Below are positions 17,151-26,880 of a DNA stretch of 64,000 nucleotides, piece by piece. This stretch comes from DATGUN01 sp035301285. GTDB taxonomy: Bacteria > Bacillota > Bacilli > Bacillales > Amphibacillaceae. The translations under genes were made by a program, and so were the position numbers. Within the stretch, counting starts at the first letter, position 1. Every line of letters starts with the position of its first letter. Below the pieces are notes generated by a model. It had not been told where the DNA came from, searched no databases, and worked only from the letters and a program-made list of their open reading frames with translations. The stretch lies in contig DATGUN010000038.1 in assembly GCA_035301285.1 (NCBI GenBank), positions 124,001 to 188,000 on the forward strand, in the 5' to 3' direction.

Positions 17151-17546
17151 ATGGTAACACTTTATACCTCACCAAGTTGTACATCTTGCAGGAAAGCAAA
17201 ATCCTGGTTGGAAGAACATGATATACCGTTTAAAGAACGAAATATATTTTCCGAGTCATTAACGCTTGATGAAATAAAAGAAATATTGCGTATGACCGAA
17301 GATGGAACTGATGAGATTATATCAACAAGGTCGAAAGTTTTTCAAAAATTGGATGTGGATATCGACCAATTGCCTTTGAAAGATTTATTCCATCTTATTC
17401 AAAAAAATCCGGGATTGCTTAGAAGACCAATTATTCTTGATGCCAAGCGATTACAAGTTGGTTATAATGAAGATGAAATCCGCAGGTTCTTGCCTAGGAA
17501 AGTACGTACATTTCAACTTCGCGAAGCACAGAGAATGGTTAACTAA
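17151..17546 (+). CDS. spxA: transcriptional regulator Spx
   Basis: 131 residues, the canonical Spx length. The redox switch CxxC is present at residues 10 and 13 (SCTSCRKAKSWL). RPIILDAKRLQVGYNEDEIRRFLPR near 95 (quoted in part by position) is the conserved C-terminal block that includes the RPI motif. Spx binds the RNA polymerase alpha C-terminal domain and reprogrammes transcription under disulfide stress; YjbH and ClpXP degrade it. A TATAAT (17046-17051) lies in the 282-bp upstream region. A second Spx-like gene lies at the window end. Confidence 0.96.
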   Translation: MVTLYTSPSCTSCRKAKSWLEEHDIPFKERNIFSESLTLDEIKEILRMTEDGTDEIISTRSKVFQKLDVDIDQLPLKDLFHLIQKNPGLLRRPIILDAKRLQVGYNEDEIRRFLPRKVRTFQLREAQRMVN

Positions 17547-17573
17547 TCGGATTACAACGTAGGGAAAGAATAA

Positions 17574-17611
17574 AAAACGCAGAACCTCATTAAAAAAGGT
17601 CTGCGTTTTTG
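17574..17611 (+). terminator. terminator after spx
   Basis: AAAAACGCAGAACC pairs with GGTCTGCGTTTTT with one mismatch; the stem ends in a T-run. Confidence 0.85.
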
Positions 17612-17950
17612 CCGTATATACTCTAATAACCCTGTTTAACATTTTTGTGACATTGTTCTGATGAAATGTTTTAAAAGTAGTGACAAAGAGGAAAAAATCC
17701 GTTAAAATATACACTAATATTTATTATATAGGCATTTAGATTTTCAAAGTGTCGGTGTTTATCATACAATGAGAGTAAGAAAGAAAAGATTATAGTAAAA
17801 ACTGTCTATATGGCTTGAATCAAGCCTTCATAAATCAGTAAGATAATCTCTTCCGTTTGTGCCCATAAGGCTTTTTGGTCATTAAAGGAAACTTGAGGAA
17901 TTGTCAAGTAGCAGTATGATTATATTTCTCACAGAAGGGGGAGGTAAAAA
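17612..17950. other. intergenic region before mecA with a palindrome
   Basis: No gene is seen. GGCTTGA-A-TCAAGCC at 17812-17826 is a perfect 7-bp palindrome with a single central base, of operator type. The mecA ribosome site (GAAGGGGGAGG) ends the region. Confidence 0.4.
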
Positions 17951-18631
17951 ATGGAAATAGAACGAATCAATGAGAATACGATTAAGTTTTATATTTCGTA
18001 TATCGATATAGAAGACAGAGGATTTGAACGCGAGGAGATTTGGTATAATCGCGAGCGAAGTGAACAACTTTTTTGGCAAATGATGGATGAAGTGAATTAT
18101 AAAGAGGATTTCAATATTGATGGTCCTCTGTGGATTCAAGTCCAAGCCATGGAAAAAGGGATGGAAATCATCGTAACGAAAGCCCAGGTGTCCAAAGATG
18201 GTGAGGATTTGGAACTTCCGGATGGGGAAGAAAAGGCCATTGATGTCACTGTCGACGATAAAATTGAAGATATGTTGGAGGATAAATTCGGCAGCAACAA
18301 GAAAACATCACCAGAAAAGAAAACTGGACAGAAAAAGCATGTCTCCATTTTCAAATTGGAAAATTTTGAAGATGTCATTCAACTCAGTCACTACTGTCAT
18401 AATGATCTTAACCAAATAACAGATCGTCTGTTTTATTATCAAGATAAATACTATCTGTTTTTGGAATTCCCACATGAAATGGAAGAAGAGACATTACGCG
18501 ATGATATCGTCAGCCAAGTATATGAGTTTGCACACGATACCAAAATGACCATTCATTTATTGGAAGCCTATGGTAAGATCATCTTTGCAAACAATACATT
18601 TGACGAGATTCGTCAATACTTCCCAGCATAA
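17951..18631 (+). CDS. mecA: adaptor protein MecA
   Basis: 226 residues. The N-terminal domain starts MEIERINENTIKFYISYIDI and includes ERSEQLFWQMMDEV, standard for MecA substrate binding. A charged linker (about 80-125) leads to the C-terminal ClpC-binding domain with FKLENFEDVIQLSHY and FPHEMEEETLRDD. MecA delivers ComK and other clients to ClpCP and also interacts with Spx. Order spx-mecA-coiA is as in B. subtilis. Confidence 0.95.
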   Translation: MEIERINENTIKFYISYIDIEDRGFEREEIWYNRERSEQLFWQMMDEVNYKEDFNIDGPLWIQVQAMEKGMEIIVTKAQVSKDGEDLELPDGEEKAIDVTVDDKIEDMLEDKFGSNKKTSPEKKTGQKKHVSIFKLENFEDVIQLSHYCHNDLNQITDRLFYYQDKYYLFLEFPHEMEEETLRDDIVSQVYEFAHDTKMTIHLLEAYGKIIFANNTFDEIRQYFPA

Positions 18632-18650
18632 GTCAATACGCTCGTTTTAA

Positions 18651-18700
18651 GGTACTTCAAGAATCAGGTTGCGACATCCTGACATTGAAGTACCTTTTTT
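18651..18700 (+). terminator. terminator after mecA
   Basis: GGTACTTCAA pairs with TTGAAGTACC (10 bp) with an inner TCAGG/CCTGA pairing, followed by TTTTTT. Confidence 0.85.
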
Positions 18701-18772
18701 ATGTAACTGTTTATTCCGTGCAGGACTTTTTGGGTTGATGTCGAATGATATAGATGGAGGTGTTATTTATAT

Positions 18773-19945
18773 ATGTTGCAAGCAAAAACAAATAACGGAG
18801 AATTCACGACGCTTGCCTCATTACCCAAAACAGAAATAGCCAAAAAGCGTAAGCAACCATTTTTCTGTCCAACATGTCATGAGCAAGTGATTGTCCGTGT
18901 AGGGCCTCAGACCATTCCCCATTTTGCCCACAAATCCAAGAGCAAGTGTCCCTTAAGCGAAGGCGGCGAAAGTGTTTATCATGAAAAAGGAAAGTTCCTT
19001 CTGTACCGCTGGTTAGCCAGTCAAGGTCTAGATGTTGAACTGGAACATTATCTTCCTTCCATCCAACAACGTCCAGACATCCTTCTTACCGTTTCCAACA
19101 AGCGTATCGCAATCGAATATCAATGTGCCCGTATTCCCATTCAAACGGTACACAAACGTATCAAAGGCTATTGCCGAGAAGGAATAACGCCTATATGGAT
19201 CATGTCTGCTAAATTATTCAGGCGAAAGAGACATAACACCATCAAAATAGATTCGTTTCTTCAACAGTTTATCCATCATTTTTCCACTGAGACCATTCCT
19301 GTTTTATATTTCTTATGTCCCCAAACCAAACAATTCATACGCTTTCAACACATCATTTACAACCGGATGAATCAAGCACTCGGACGTATTGTGGTTACTC
19401 CCTATGATTTTCTGACATTTCCTGAATTATTTACCAATCACACATATTCAAGGCAAAATCTATACCAAGATTGGAAACGAGAAAAAAGATTTTTGCGTCT
19501 CCATCGGAAAAGACAATTGTACGGGAGAGATCTCGATTGGCATAATTGGTTATACGAAAAAAGGACACATAAAGAATATATGCCTTCTGTCATCCATTTG
19601 CCCGTATATGGACAACATTTGATGAAAATACCATTATGGGATTGGCAAAGCCGTATTTGTCTGGACATCATCCATCAAAGAAAAATAGGGGGAGTGTTAT
19701 CTGATGGCGAATGTAAGCAATTGTTAATGCTTGATATGATTAAATCAAGTCATTATCCGATGTTGAACACTCATGCAGATCCCATTAAAGAATATTTGAA
19801 TCTTTTGGTTAAAGAAGGTACACTTTTAAGAGTCAACGGCCAATATAGAAAAGTCAAACAACTTTCATTCTATTCAACACTTGAGGATGCGATTCGTGGA
19901 GATCGATTATTGATGGATCGATTAAGCGAGAATGTATCAATTTAA
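18773..19945 (+). CDS. coiA: competence protein CoiA
   Basis: 390 residues. The N-terminus has the CoiA zinc-type element FCPTCHEQVIVRVG and PHFAHKSKSKCPLS (near 35-60). The central nuclease-like domain has RPDILLTVSNKRIAIEYQC-type residues (D, E-Y-Q near 100-118). CoiA is needed for efficient DNA transformation, probably with recombination of incoming DNA. A GGAGGTG ribosome site precedes the ATG. Together with med and mecA, this region holds several competence genes. Confidence 0.92.
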   Translation: MLQAKTNNGEFTTLASLPKTEIAKKRKQPFFCPTCHEQVIVRVGPQTIPHFAHKSKSKCPLSEGGESVYHEKGKFLLYRWLASQGLDVELEHYLPSIQQRPDILLTVSNKRIAIEYQCARIPIQTVHKRIKGYCREGITPIWIMSAKLFRRKRHNTIKIDSFLQQFIHHFSTETIPVLYFLCPQTKQFIRFQHIIYNRMNQALGRIVVTPYDFLTFPELFTNHTYSRQNLYQDWKREKRFLRLHRKRQLYGRDLDWHNWLYEKRTHKEYMPSVIHLPVYGQHLMKIPLWDWQSRICLDIIHQRKIGGVLSDGECKQLLMLDMIKSSHYPMLNTHADPIKEYLNLLVKEGTLLRVNGQYRKVKQLSFYSTLEDAIRGDRLLMDRLSENVSI

Positions 19946-20036
19946 TACATGTTGCCATACTAAATAAAATGCTGGTTTTTTCGTGGCGACTATGGAAAAA
20001 TAGGTAATGGAACCATTTTAAGGGAGGAATAATGGC

Positions 20037-21851
20037 ATGGCAAAAGCGACAAAAGAGCTACAAAAGAGAAGTGATGTTCCTGTTGAACATACATGGAATC
20101 TGGAAGATATTTTTGCAACAGATGATGAGTGGGAAGAAGCCCTGAAAGAATTGAAAGCGGAAATCCCCGAATTAAAATCGTACCAAGGAAAATTAGGTGA
20201 GTCAGCTGAAACATTGTTGAGTATGCTTAAAGAACAGGATGCATTTGGTAAGAAGCTCGGAAAGCTTTTTACATATGCACATATGCGAAAAGATCAGGAT
20301 ACGACTAATTCGTTTTATCAAGAACTCAATGCGAAAGCTGAAAACCTTCTTACCATCGCATCAAGTGCAATGAGTTATATCATTCCTGAAATATTATCGA
20401 TTGATGAAGGAACATTGCAATTCTTTATCCAAGAAAATGATGAACTCCAAGGTTATAGACATATGCTTGATGATATTAACCGTCAGCGCCCGCATGTATT
20501 AAGTGAAAAAGAAGAAACATTGTTGGCAGAGGCCGCTGAACCGATGTCAAATGCGGCAGATACATTCAGTATGTTGAACAATGCCGATCTGACCTTTCCG
20601 ACCATTAAAGATGAAAACGGTGATGATGTTGAACTGACACATGGGCGTTTTGGAACATTTATGGAATCGGAAAACCGTGACGTACGAAAAGGGGCTTTCA
20701 AGGCGATGTATGATACTTACGGGAAATACATCCATACATTCGCCTCGACGCTCACTGGCCATGTCAAAAAGGCGAATTTCTATGCTAAAGTCCGTTCTTA
20801 TGACTCAGCAAGACAGGCGGCACTCGATAGTAATAATATCCCTGAAGAAGTATATGATAATTTGCTGGAAGCAGTGCATGAAAAATTGCCGCTTCTGCAT
20901 CGTTATTCTGAACTGCGTAAAAAAGTACTAGGTGTAGATGAGTTACACATGTATGATATGTATACACCACTTGTAAAAGATGTGGATATGAACATCACAT
21001 ATGATAAAGCAAAACAGCTTGTCATCGATGCTTTGGCTCCAATGGGTAAAGAGTACGTCGATACAATCAGGAAAGGCTATGAAAGTCGTTGGATTGATGT
21101 TGAAGAAAATAAAGGGAAACGAAGCGGGGCTTACTCATCAGGAGCATATGGTACACAACCATATATTTTATTGAACTGGCAAGATAAAGTGAATGATCTA
21201 TTCACACTGGCACATGAGCTTGGCCATTCGATGCATAGTTACTATACACATCAATCACAACCTTATCGCTACGGTAATTATTCTATTTTTGTGGCGGAAG
21301 TCGCATCCACATGTAATGAGGCTTTACTAAATGATTATATGTTGAAAACGACCAAGGATGAAAAAGAGAAACTGTTCTTATTGAATCATTTTCTCGAAGG
21401 CTTTCGTGGCACTGTATTCCGTCAAACCATGTTTGCTGAATTCGAACATGATATCCATAAACGGATGCAAAATGGAGAAGCGTTGACATCAGAGAAACTG
21501 ACCGAAATCTATCATACATTAAATGAAAAGTATTTTGGTGAAGGTGTTGTTTCAGATGAGGAAATTGGTCTGGAATGGGCACGTATTCCTCACTTTTACA
21601 TGGGATATTATGTCTATCAATATGCAACAGGTTATTCAGCAGCAACAGCATTATCATCGAAGATTTTAAATGGCGAAGAAGGTGCTGTCGATCGTTATAT
21701 CAACAATTTCCTTAAAGCGGGAAGCAGTGATTATCCGATTGAGGTATTGAAGAATGCCGGTGTAGATATGACTTCAAAACAGCCAATATTGGATGCCCTG
21801 GATGTATTTGAAGAGAAATTGAATGAAATGGAAAACTTATTGTTGAAGTGA
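20037..21851 (+). CDS. pepF: oligoendopeptidase F
   Basis: 604 residues, M3 metallopeptidase. The zinc motif HELGHSMHS (HExxH) lies near residue 385, with the third ligand Glu in SIFVAEVASTCNE near 412. The N-terminal PepF domain starts around the RSDVPVEHTWNLEDIF block. It cleaves short cytosolic peptides; in B. subtilis overproduction affects sporulation signalling. Start ATG 20037 lies after GGGAGGAATAATGGC. Confidence 0.95.
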   Translation: MAKATKELQKRSDVPVEHTWNLEDIFATDDEWEEALKELKAEIPELKSYQGKLGESAETLLSMLKEQDAFGKKLGKLFTYAHMRKDQDTTNSFYQELNAKAENLLTIASSAMSYIIPEILSIDEGTLQFFIQENDELQGYRHMLDDINRQRPHVLSEKEETLLAEAAEPMSNAADTFSMLNNADLTFPTIKDENGDDVELTHGRFGTFMESENRDVRKGAFKAMYDTYGKYIHTFASTLTGHVKKANFYAKVRSYDSARQAALDSNNIPEEVYDNLLEAVHEKLPLLHRYSELRKKVLGVDELHMYDMYTPLVKDVDMNITYDKAKQLVIDALAPMGKEYVDTIRKGYESRWIDVEENKGKRSGAYSSGAYGTQPYILLNWQDKVNDLFTLAHELGHSMHSYYTHQSQPYRYGNYSIFVAEVASTCNEALLNDYMLKTTKDEKEKLFLLNHFLEGFRGTVFRQTMFAEFEHDIHKRMQNGEALTSEKLTEIYHTLNEKYFGEGVVSDEEIGLEWARIPHFYMGYYVYQYATGYSAATALSSKILNGEEGAVDRYINNFLKAGSSDYPIEVLKNAGVDMTSKQPILDALDVFEEKLNEMENLLLK

Positions 21852-21885
21852 AGTAATGGAAATGGTTTTTCAAGCATGACATTAT

Positions 21886-21918
21886 AGAGAGGGAAGGGAG
21901 TACATCTTTTCCCTCTCT
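21886..21918 (+). terminator. hairpin after pepF
   Basis: AGAGAGGGAA pairs with TTCCCTCTCT (10 bp). No strong T-run follows, so termination is probable only from its position 35 bp after pepF. Confidence 0.5.
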
Positions 21919-21939
21919 TAGTATGATTGTTTGGCATTA

Positions 21940-22125
21940 TCAGCGATTCCGTATCCGTCTACTATATAAACGCCTATGTGTGAATGAAAAAATCGTCAAG
22001 TACGTACAAATAAATAATATAGGCAATGTCAGAAACAGCGGAATCAGCTTCATGAGCCCAAATAAATTTAAAATAAAAGCAATTATCGTGGAGATCAAAA
22101 AAAGAAATGGCAGGATATCCCGCAT
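21940..22125 (-). CDS. small two-helix membrane protein
   Basis: 61 residues: two hydrophobic segments (about 4-24 and 28-47), then a basic tail THRRLYSRRIRNR that should face the cytosol. A good AGGAGGAGAGG site precedes the ATG, which is the main reason to accept it. B. subtilis has the small gene yizD at this position between pepF and yjbH, but homology is not shown. Function unknown. Confidence 0.6.
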   Translation of the reverse strand: MRDILPFLFLISTIIAFILNLFGLMKLIPLFLTLPILFICTYLTIFSFTHRRLYSRRIRNR

Positions 22126-22342
22126 CTGAATCCTCTCCTCCTAGTACAAATGAGTATTTTTTATATGATATGTTTCAAGGAGATAAAACAGAAGTTACAT
22201 TTCTGTGAAGAAACAAAAAATCTATTGAAATCCGTTTTTTCGACATGTTATATTATTAGCGTGATGGAAATCACAGCAAACAAACCCCTTTGTTTGTAGA
22301 AGATTATTTTTCTTTCCTCCCCTTTGTTAATATACAAAGTCG

Positions 22343-22378
22343 AAAGGATACACGATATTATTATATCGTGTATCCTTT
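22343..22378. terminator. 16-bp perfect hairpin after yjbH
   Basis: AAAGGATACACGATAT and ATATCGTGTATCCTTT pair perfectly with a 4-nt loop, directly beyond the yjbH stop. T-richness is stronger on the plus side (TTTGTTTTT) than on the minus side (TTTC), so the direction is ambiguous. Confidence 0.7.
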
Positions 22379-22382
22379 GTTT

Positions 22383-23276
22383 TTATTGAATATATTTCCA
22401 GAAGCTGCCCTGTTTGGCTGGGATCTTGACGACGGCTTGTTGCAGTTGGAGTTTTTTCATTTCCCTTTCCGTCTTTGAATCACTCCAATCATATACAACA
22501 GATATTTCTTTATTGCCGACGACACCGTAATATGATAAGAAAGTTTCCAAAGGCGGCTTTTCTGAAGGCAATGGTTCTTTTTTCAGCATTTGTTTCAACA
22601 AACGTTCATATATTTCGTATGGATATAATCCCGAAATTTTAATACCATGTTCTTCAATGGCATGGTTAAACACAACCAAGGTCGGGATATAATCAACTTC
22701 CATTTCCTCCGTTAGTTTAAGATCACATTGGAATGCCTTTTGAGCAGACACTGAATTAAGGTCTCGTTTAAACTCCTCCAGATCCAGTTTAGCGTCTTTG
22801 GCACATTTCAAAAGAACTGCTTCTTCTGAAATGTTTTGCTTTTTAAGGAAAGCACTTTCTTGTATTTTTCTAAGATAAACCCTTCCCGATTTTTTGCCCT
22901 GAAGTTCCGCGGCTTTTATCGCAACAGAAGGTATCCGGGGTGAAAATACAGGGTTTTCAATCCATAAATCCCCATCACAGCTCATACCGGTACGATTAGC
23001 CGTACGCTCCCATATTGCTTTTATCTTTTTTGGTTGATCGAATTTATCGTGATTCATTGTCTTCATATGACCACTTATGATGGGGCGAATGGTAAAAAAC
23101 CTTCCATATTCTACCGTCAGTTTTTTTAAATAGGGTTCCAATGACCAGCACTCCGGACAAAGCGGGTCGACGAAGACGTATATTTCCAATGGTTTTTCCA
23201 TGTAATCAAAAAAACGATATCGCGGCGATGTGTCAGTTTGATACAAACTTCTGATTTCTGTTTGATTACCACTCAC
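22383..23276 (-). CDS. yjbH: ClpXP adaptor YjbH (DsbA-like)
   Basis: 297 residues, DsbA-family thioredoxin-like fold. The N-terminal motif is DPLCPECWSLEPYL (CPEC near 38-41), followed by VEYGRFFTIRPIISGHM and an all-helical insertion. YjbH speeds Spx degradation by ClpXP and itself responds to disulfide stress. Spx and YjbH lie 5 kb apart as in B. subtilis. yjbI (truncated haemoglobin), usually next to it, is absent. Ribosome site AAGGAGAAATCG. Confidence 0.9.
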   Translation of the reverse strand: MSGNQTEIRSLYQTDTSPRYRFFDYMEKPLEIYVFVDPLCPECWSLEPYLKKLTVEYGRFFTIRPIISGHMKTMNHDKFDQPKKIKAIWERTANRTGMSCDGDLWIENPVFSPRIPSVAIKAAELQGKKSGRVYLRKIQESAFLKKQNISEEAVLLKCAKDAKLDLEEFKRDLNSVSAQKAFQCDLKLTEEMEVDYIPTLVVFNHAIEEHGIKISGLYPYEIYERLLKQMLKKEPLPSEKPPLETFLSYYGVVGNKEISVVYDWSDSKTEREMKKLQLQQAVVKIPAKQGSFWKYIQ

Positions 23277-23666
23277 ATCGATTTCTCCTTTCTAATATCC
23301 AATCCTATTCATCTTTGGTGTTCTTTCATGTCAGTGTTAAAGAAAGTGGTGCGATAGGGTTCTTCTATATCTTTGTACTGAATCTATACAGGAAATCCAA
23401 GTTTATTTAAGGGTTTGATGTTAAATATGATGATGTTCTGTATGAAACGCTACCGTATTGAACATGATGTCTTTATCTCTTATGAGGGACGCGGCAAATA
23501 AATGATTGATGTTTTATCTTTTGCCGTTTAACGGAAATGTAAGGACATGAATTTATGACAGCACCATCCACATTTGATTCTGTTAAATTTAATTTGTAGT
23601 TCTTGTAATAGATATTGTAGCAATACAGTACGTGTTGGGCAACTGTTCTGATTGTTACTTCCCTGG
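23277..23666. other. 390-bp gap between yjbH and yjbK
   Basis: No convincing gene or RNA is seen. The only long frame (minus strand, about 65 codons) has no ribosome site and no recognisable product. This is where yjbI and yjbJ lie in B. subtilis. Confidence 0.5.
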
Positions 23667-24239
23667 TCAATCATGTAATGTCTTATAGAAACGTTTGATT
23701 TTGTTCGGCGTGTTTCGTTTCGGTATTTTTTGTTCAGTCAAGATTGATTCGAATAATTGTGACCCAAGTGATTCATTGCTTGCTTCCAATTCGAATTCAT
23801 AATCCATGTGATGATTATATGTGCTTATATCAAGTACCAATAAGGCACCTTTGAAGGATATTTCCCTTCTTATCGTTTCGAGATTTCCCATATATTTTAA
23901 GTTTTCAGGTTGAATGCCCAATCGATCGAGTTGTTTTGATGTAAATGGTTGGGGTGTAATGCGACCATGAATCCATTTTTGACACGTTTCCGCTTCTATC
24001 TTGTCATGTGTTTCCAATAATCCGTTTGGATGGGGTTCTTTCAATGTCAGTGTATAAGTGTCTGATTTTTCCCTGATACGAAGTGCACACCCATGCTTTT
24101 TAAGATCTTGATCAGGGGTTTCAAAATAATAGTTGATTTGTTTTTTACCTTCTTGGGGAAATGAATAAGCATGTAATAACCGTCTATATTCTTCAACGGT
24201 GATAAGGTTCTTGAATTCAATTTCAATTTCTTGTGTCAT
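23667..24239 (-). CDS. yjbK: CYTH-domain protein YjbK
   Basis: 190 residues from ATG 24239 (AAAGGAGCCTATCAAC before it), the B. subtilis YjbK length; the 32-residue N-terminal extension possible from 24335 lacks a ribosome site. The CYTH signature MTQEIEIEFKN (ExExK) opens the protein, with RIREKSDTYTLTLKEP and DISTYNHHMDYEFELEA supplying the tunnel charges. CYTH enzymes act on triphosphates with divalent metal. It is divergent from the alarmone synthetase gene yjbM. Confidence 0.9.
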   Translation of the reverse strand: MTQEIEIEFKNLITVEEYRRLLHAYSFPQEGKKQINYYFETPDQDLKKHGCALRIREKSDTYTLTLKEPHPNGLLETHDKIEAETCQKWIHGRITPQPFTSKQLDRLGIQPENLKYMGNLETIRREISFKGALLVLDISTYNHHMDYEFELEASNESLGSQLFESILTEQKIPKRNTPNKIKRFYKTLHD

Positions 24240-24456
24240 GTTGATAGGCTCCTTTGGTAACATATTGAACGTTTTCCGTATCAATCGACTGTAACACCTC
24301 ATGCCAAAAGTGTGAATCGATAGGTGACGATTCAAGATCGTTGTATTGATATTTATGTTTCACTTTATGGGTTGATTATGAATAATGATGACCGGATATG
24401 CAATAATTATCTATTTTACTATATTATGATAAAATAACTGTAGCAAGGAATTCACA

Positions 24457-25083
24457 ATGAAAATGGATGTGATTCAATTGGATTGGGAACAATTACTTGC
24501 ACCTTATACACAAGCTGTAGAAGAATTGGAAGTGAAATTGAAAGGAATGCGAGCACAGTTTGAACAGGAATCAAGGCATTCTCCCATTGAGTTCATCAAG
24601 GGTAGGGTCAAGCCGATTTCCAGCATATTGGAAAAGGCTCGGATGAAACGCATCCCTCTCAATGAACTAGATGAAATGCAGGATATAGCAGGTGTGCGTG
24701 TTGTTTGTCAGTTTGTCGATGATATTTATGCGATTATAAAAAGCATTCGGCAACGTCAAGATTTTAAGATTATAGAAGAAAAAGATTATATAACCAATGA
24801 AAAAGAAAGTGGCTACAGGTCGTATCATATGATAATCGAATATCCTGTCGAAACATTGCATGGTATCAAAAAGGTCCTGGCCGAAATACAAATACGTACG
24901 TTGGCGATGAATTTTTGGGCAACAAATGAGCATTCATTGAACTATAAGTATAAAGGCAGAATCCCTGCCGATATTGAAAACAGGTTGAAAAGAGCAGCAG
25001 AGGCCGCATCCAGCCTGGATGAAGAAATGGCCAAAATCAAAAATGAAGTGCAGGAAGCACAACGGATTTTTCATCGAAAATAA
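24457..25083 (+). CDS. yjbM: small alarmone synthetase (RelQ/YjbM, SasB)
   Basis: 208 residues, a single RelA/SpoT synthetase domain without hydrolase, TGS or ACT domains. GRVKPISSILEKARMKRIP near 50, DIAGVRVVCQFVDDIY near 78, ESGYRSYHMIIEYP near 115 and EIQIRTLAMNFWATNEHSLN near 142 are the standard blocks. It makes (p)ppGpp from ATP and GDP/GTP. nadK follows after 38 bp and an rluD-family gene after that, as in B. subtilis yjbM-yjbN-yjbO. Confidence 0.95.
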   Translation: MKMDVIQLDWEQLLAPYTQAVEELEVKLKGMRAQFEQESRHSPIEFIKGRVKPISSILEKARMKRIPLNELDEMQDIAGVRVVCQFVDDIYAIIKSIRQRQDFKIIEEKDYITNEKESGYRSYHMIIEYPVETLHGIKKVLAEIQIRTLAMNFWATNEHSLNYKYKGRIPADIENRLKRAAEAASSLDEEMAKIKNEVQEAQRIFHRK

Positions 25084-25121
25084 TCCAGAAACAGACGTGA
25101 CAAGATAGGAGCGTGGCATAG

Positions 25122-25937
25122 GTGAAATTTGCAGTCATATCCAAGGGAGATGAAAAGTCGAATCGAATCAAAGCGACCATCAAGCAATATCTGACCGAGT
25201 TTTCTCTTGAATATAATCCAGAAGAACCCGATTTAGTCATATCAGTGGGTGGTGATGGCACATTGTTGGAGGCATTTCACAAGTATGTGGAATGCTTGGA
25301 TTCCACTGCATTTATCGGGATACATACAGGTCACTTGGGTTTTTATGCAGATTGGGTTCCTGATGAGGTCGAGAAACTGATTATTGAAATAGCAAAAACA
25401 CCATTCCAAGTAGTTGAGTATCCACTTTTGGAAGTGATCATCCGTCCAAAAAAAGGTGGACAAGAGAATCGTTTTCTCGCCTTAAACGAAGCAACCATTA
25501 AGACGGCAGACGGCTCAGTGGTATTTGATGTGGAAATAAAAGGAGAACACTTTGAAACGTTTCGCGGGGACGGGCTTTGCATTTCAACCCCTTCAGGCAG
25601 TACAGCCTATAATAAAGCGTTAGGAGGCGGCATCATTCATCCGTCACTAGAGGCATTCCAATTAACGGAAATGGCTTCAATAAACAATAGGGTATTTCGT
25701 ACGATTGGTTCTCCGCTTATTTTGCCAAAGCATCATACGTGTCTGTTGAAACCGATTGTTGATCGGAGTTTCCTCATAACTATCGACCATTTTACGAAAA
25801 ACTATACGAATGTGAAGTCGATCCAATGTCGTGTCGCCAAGGAACGTGTGCGATTTGCGCGTTTTCGTCCATTCCCTTTTTGGAACAGGGTACGTGATTC
25901 GTTTGTTGCCGATGAGGATAGCAGTAAATTAATTTAG
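25122..25937 (+). CDS. nadK: NAD kinase
   Basis: 271 residues from GTG 25122 (ribosome site GATAGGAGCGTGGCATAG). The GGDGTLLEAFH loop with catalytic Asp lies near 45, NEATI near 123, and GDGLCISTPSGSTAYNKALGG-type sequence near 150-170. It phosphorylates NAD to NADP. It is the middle gene of the yjbM-nadK-rluD run; its stop is 3 bp before the next GTG. Confidence 0.94.
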   Translation: MKFAVISKGDEKSNRIKATIKQYLTEFSLEYNPEEPDLVISVGGDGTLLEAFHKYVECLDSTAFIGIHTGHLGFYADWVPDEVEKLIIEIAKTPFQVVEYPLLEVIIRPKKGGQENRFLALNEATIKTADGSVVFDVEIKGEHFETFRGDGLCISTPSGSTAYNKALGGGIIHPSLEAFQLTEMASINNRVFRTIGSPLILPKHHTCLLKPIVDRSFLITIDHFTKNYTNVKSIQCRVAKERVRFARFRPFPFWNRVRDSFVADEDSSKLI

Positions 25938-25940
25938 TAG

Positions 25941-26828
25941 GTGAATGTATTGAAATGGACGATTACAAAAAAAGATGCCGGTTGTTCCGTCATTGAATTT
26001 TTGAGACATAAGCATGCATTTTCCCGGCGTCTTTTAAAAGGTATAAAAGACCAAGGTGGATCCATCTGTATCAATTCGTACATACACCATCTCCGCTATA
26101 TTTTACAAGAAGGAGATGTTGTCGATGTGTCATTTCCACCTGAAGAAGTAGCGCCGTTTTTGGTGGCGAATCCTATCCCATTAGAGATCATATATGAAGA
26201 TGATATGTTGTTAGTTGTCAACAAACCTCCCGGCATGGCGACGATTCCATCCAGAAATCAACCGACACATACACTTGCGAATGCCCTATTGAATTACTAC
26301 AATCATAAAGGGATAAAATCAACAATCCATGTCGTTACGAGATTGGATAGAGATACATCGGGATTGGTATTGATTGCCAAAAACCGGTATGGCCATTCAT
26401 TGTTCGGGAAAATGCAGACATCCCATCAAATCAAGCGGAAGTATATTGCCATTGTAAACGGCTGTCCCCATGAACAAAAAGGTACAATCGATGCTCCCAT
26501 CGGGAGGAAGGAAGGCTCCATTATTGAAAGAACCGTCACGGATTCAGGCCAAAAAGCCGTGACGGATTATAAAGTGATTGAAACAGATCCAACTGGTCGT
26601 TATTCTCTTACCGAAATCGAGCCATTGACAGGTCGCACACATCAAATTCGTGTACATATGGCATATATCGACCACCCGTTAATCGGCGATGACCTATATG
26701 CGACATCAGACGTCAAAATCGACAGACATGCGCTGCACTGCCATCAACTGGACTTCAAACATCCTTTGACGCAGGAGGACTTGCATATAAAAGCACCGGT
26801 CCCAATGGATATGAAAACATTATATTGA
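25941..26828 (+). CDS. yjbO: RluD-family 23S/tRNA pseudouridine synthase (YjbO)
   Basis: 295 residues. An S4 domain (about 10-70: FLRHKHAFSRRLLKGIKD) precedes the synthase domain with catalytic Asp in VTRLDRDTSGLVLIAKN near 137, and EIEPLTGRTHQIRVHMAY near 221. It isomerises uridine in structured RNA; the target site is not predictable. GTG 25941 is 3 bp after nadK; TTG 25950, with AGTAGGTGAA before it, is a plausible alternative start. Confidence 0.88.
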   Translation: MNVLKWTITKKDAGCSVIEFLRHKHAFSRRLLKGIKDQGGSICINSYIHHLRYILQEGDVVDVSFPPEEVAPFLVANPIPLEIIYEDDMLLVVNKPPGMATIPSRNQPTHTLANALLNYYNHKGIKSTIHVVTRLDRDTSGLVLIAKNRYGHSLFGKMQTSHQIKRKYIAIVNGCPHEQKGTIDAPIGRKEGSIIERTVTDSGQKAVTDYKVIETDPTGRYSLTEIEPLTGRTHQIRVHMAYIDHPLIGDDLYATSDVKIDRHALHCHQLDFKHPLTQEDLHIKAPVPMDMKTLY

Positions 26829-26835
26829 AAGATAT

Positions 26836-26868
26836 AAAAAACAATCGACAAATGCCGATTGTTTTTTT
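26836..26868. terminator. bidirectional terminator between yjbO and rodA-type gene
   Basis: AACAATCG pairs with CGATTGTT; T-run on the plus side (TTTTTTT) and A-run before the stem give a terminator in both directions for two convergent genes. Confidence 0.88.
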
Positions 26869-26880
26869 GCAGTGATTGTA

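Noticed and set aside
23473..23670. 65-codon minus-strand frame between yjbH and yjbK
   Set aside because: No ribosome site and no domain; tested as a relic of yjbI or yjbJ but no similarity seen.
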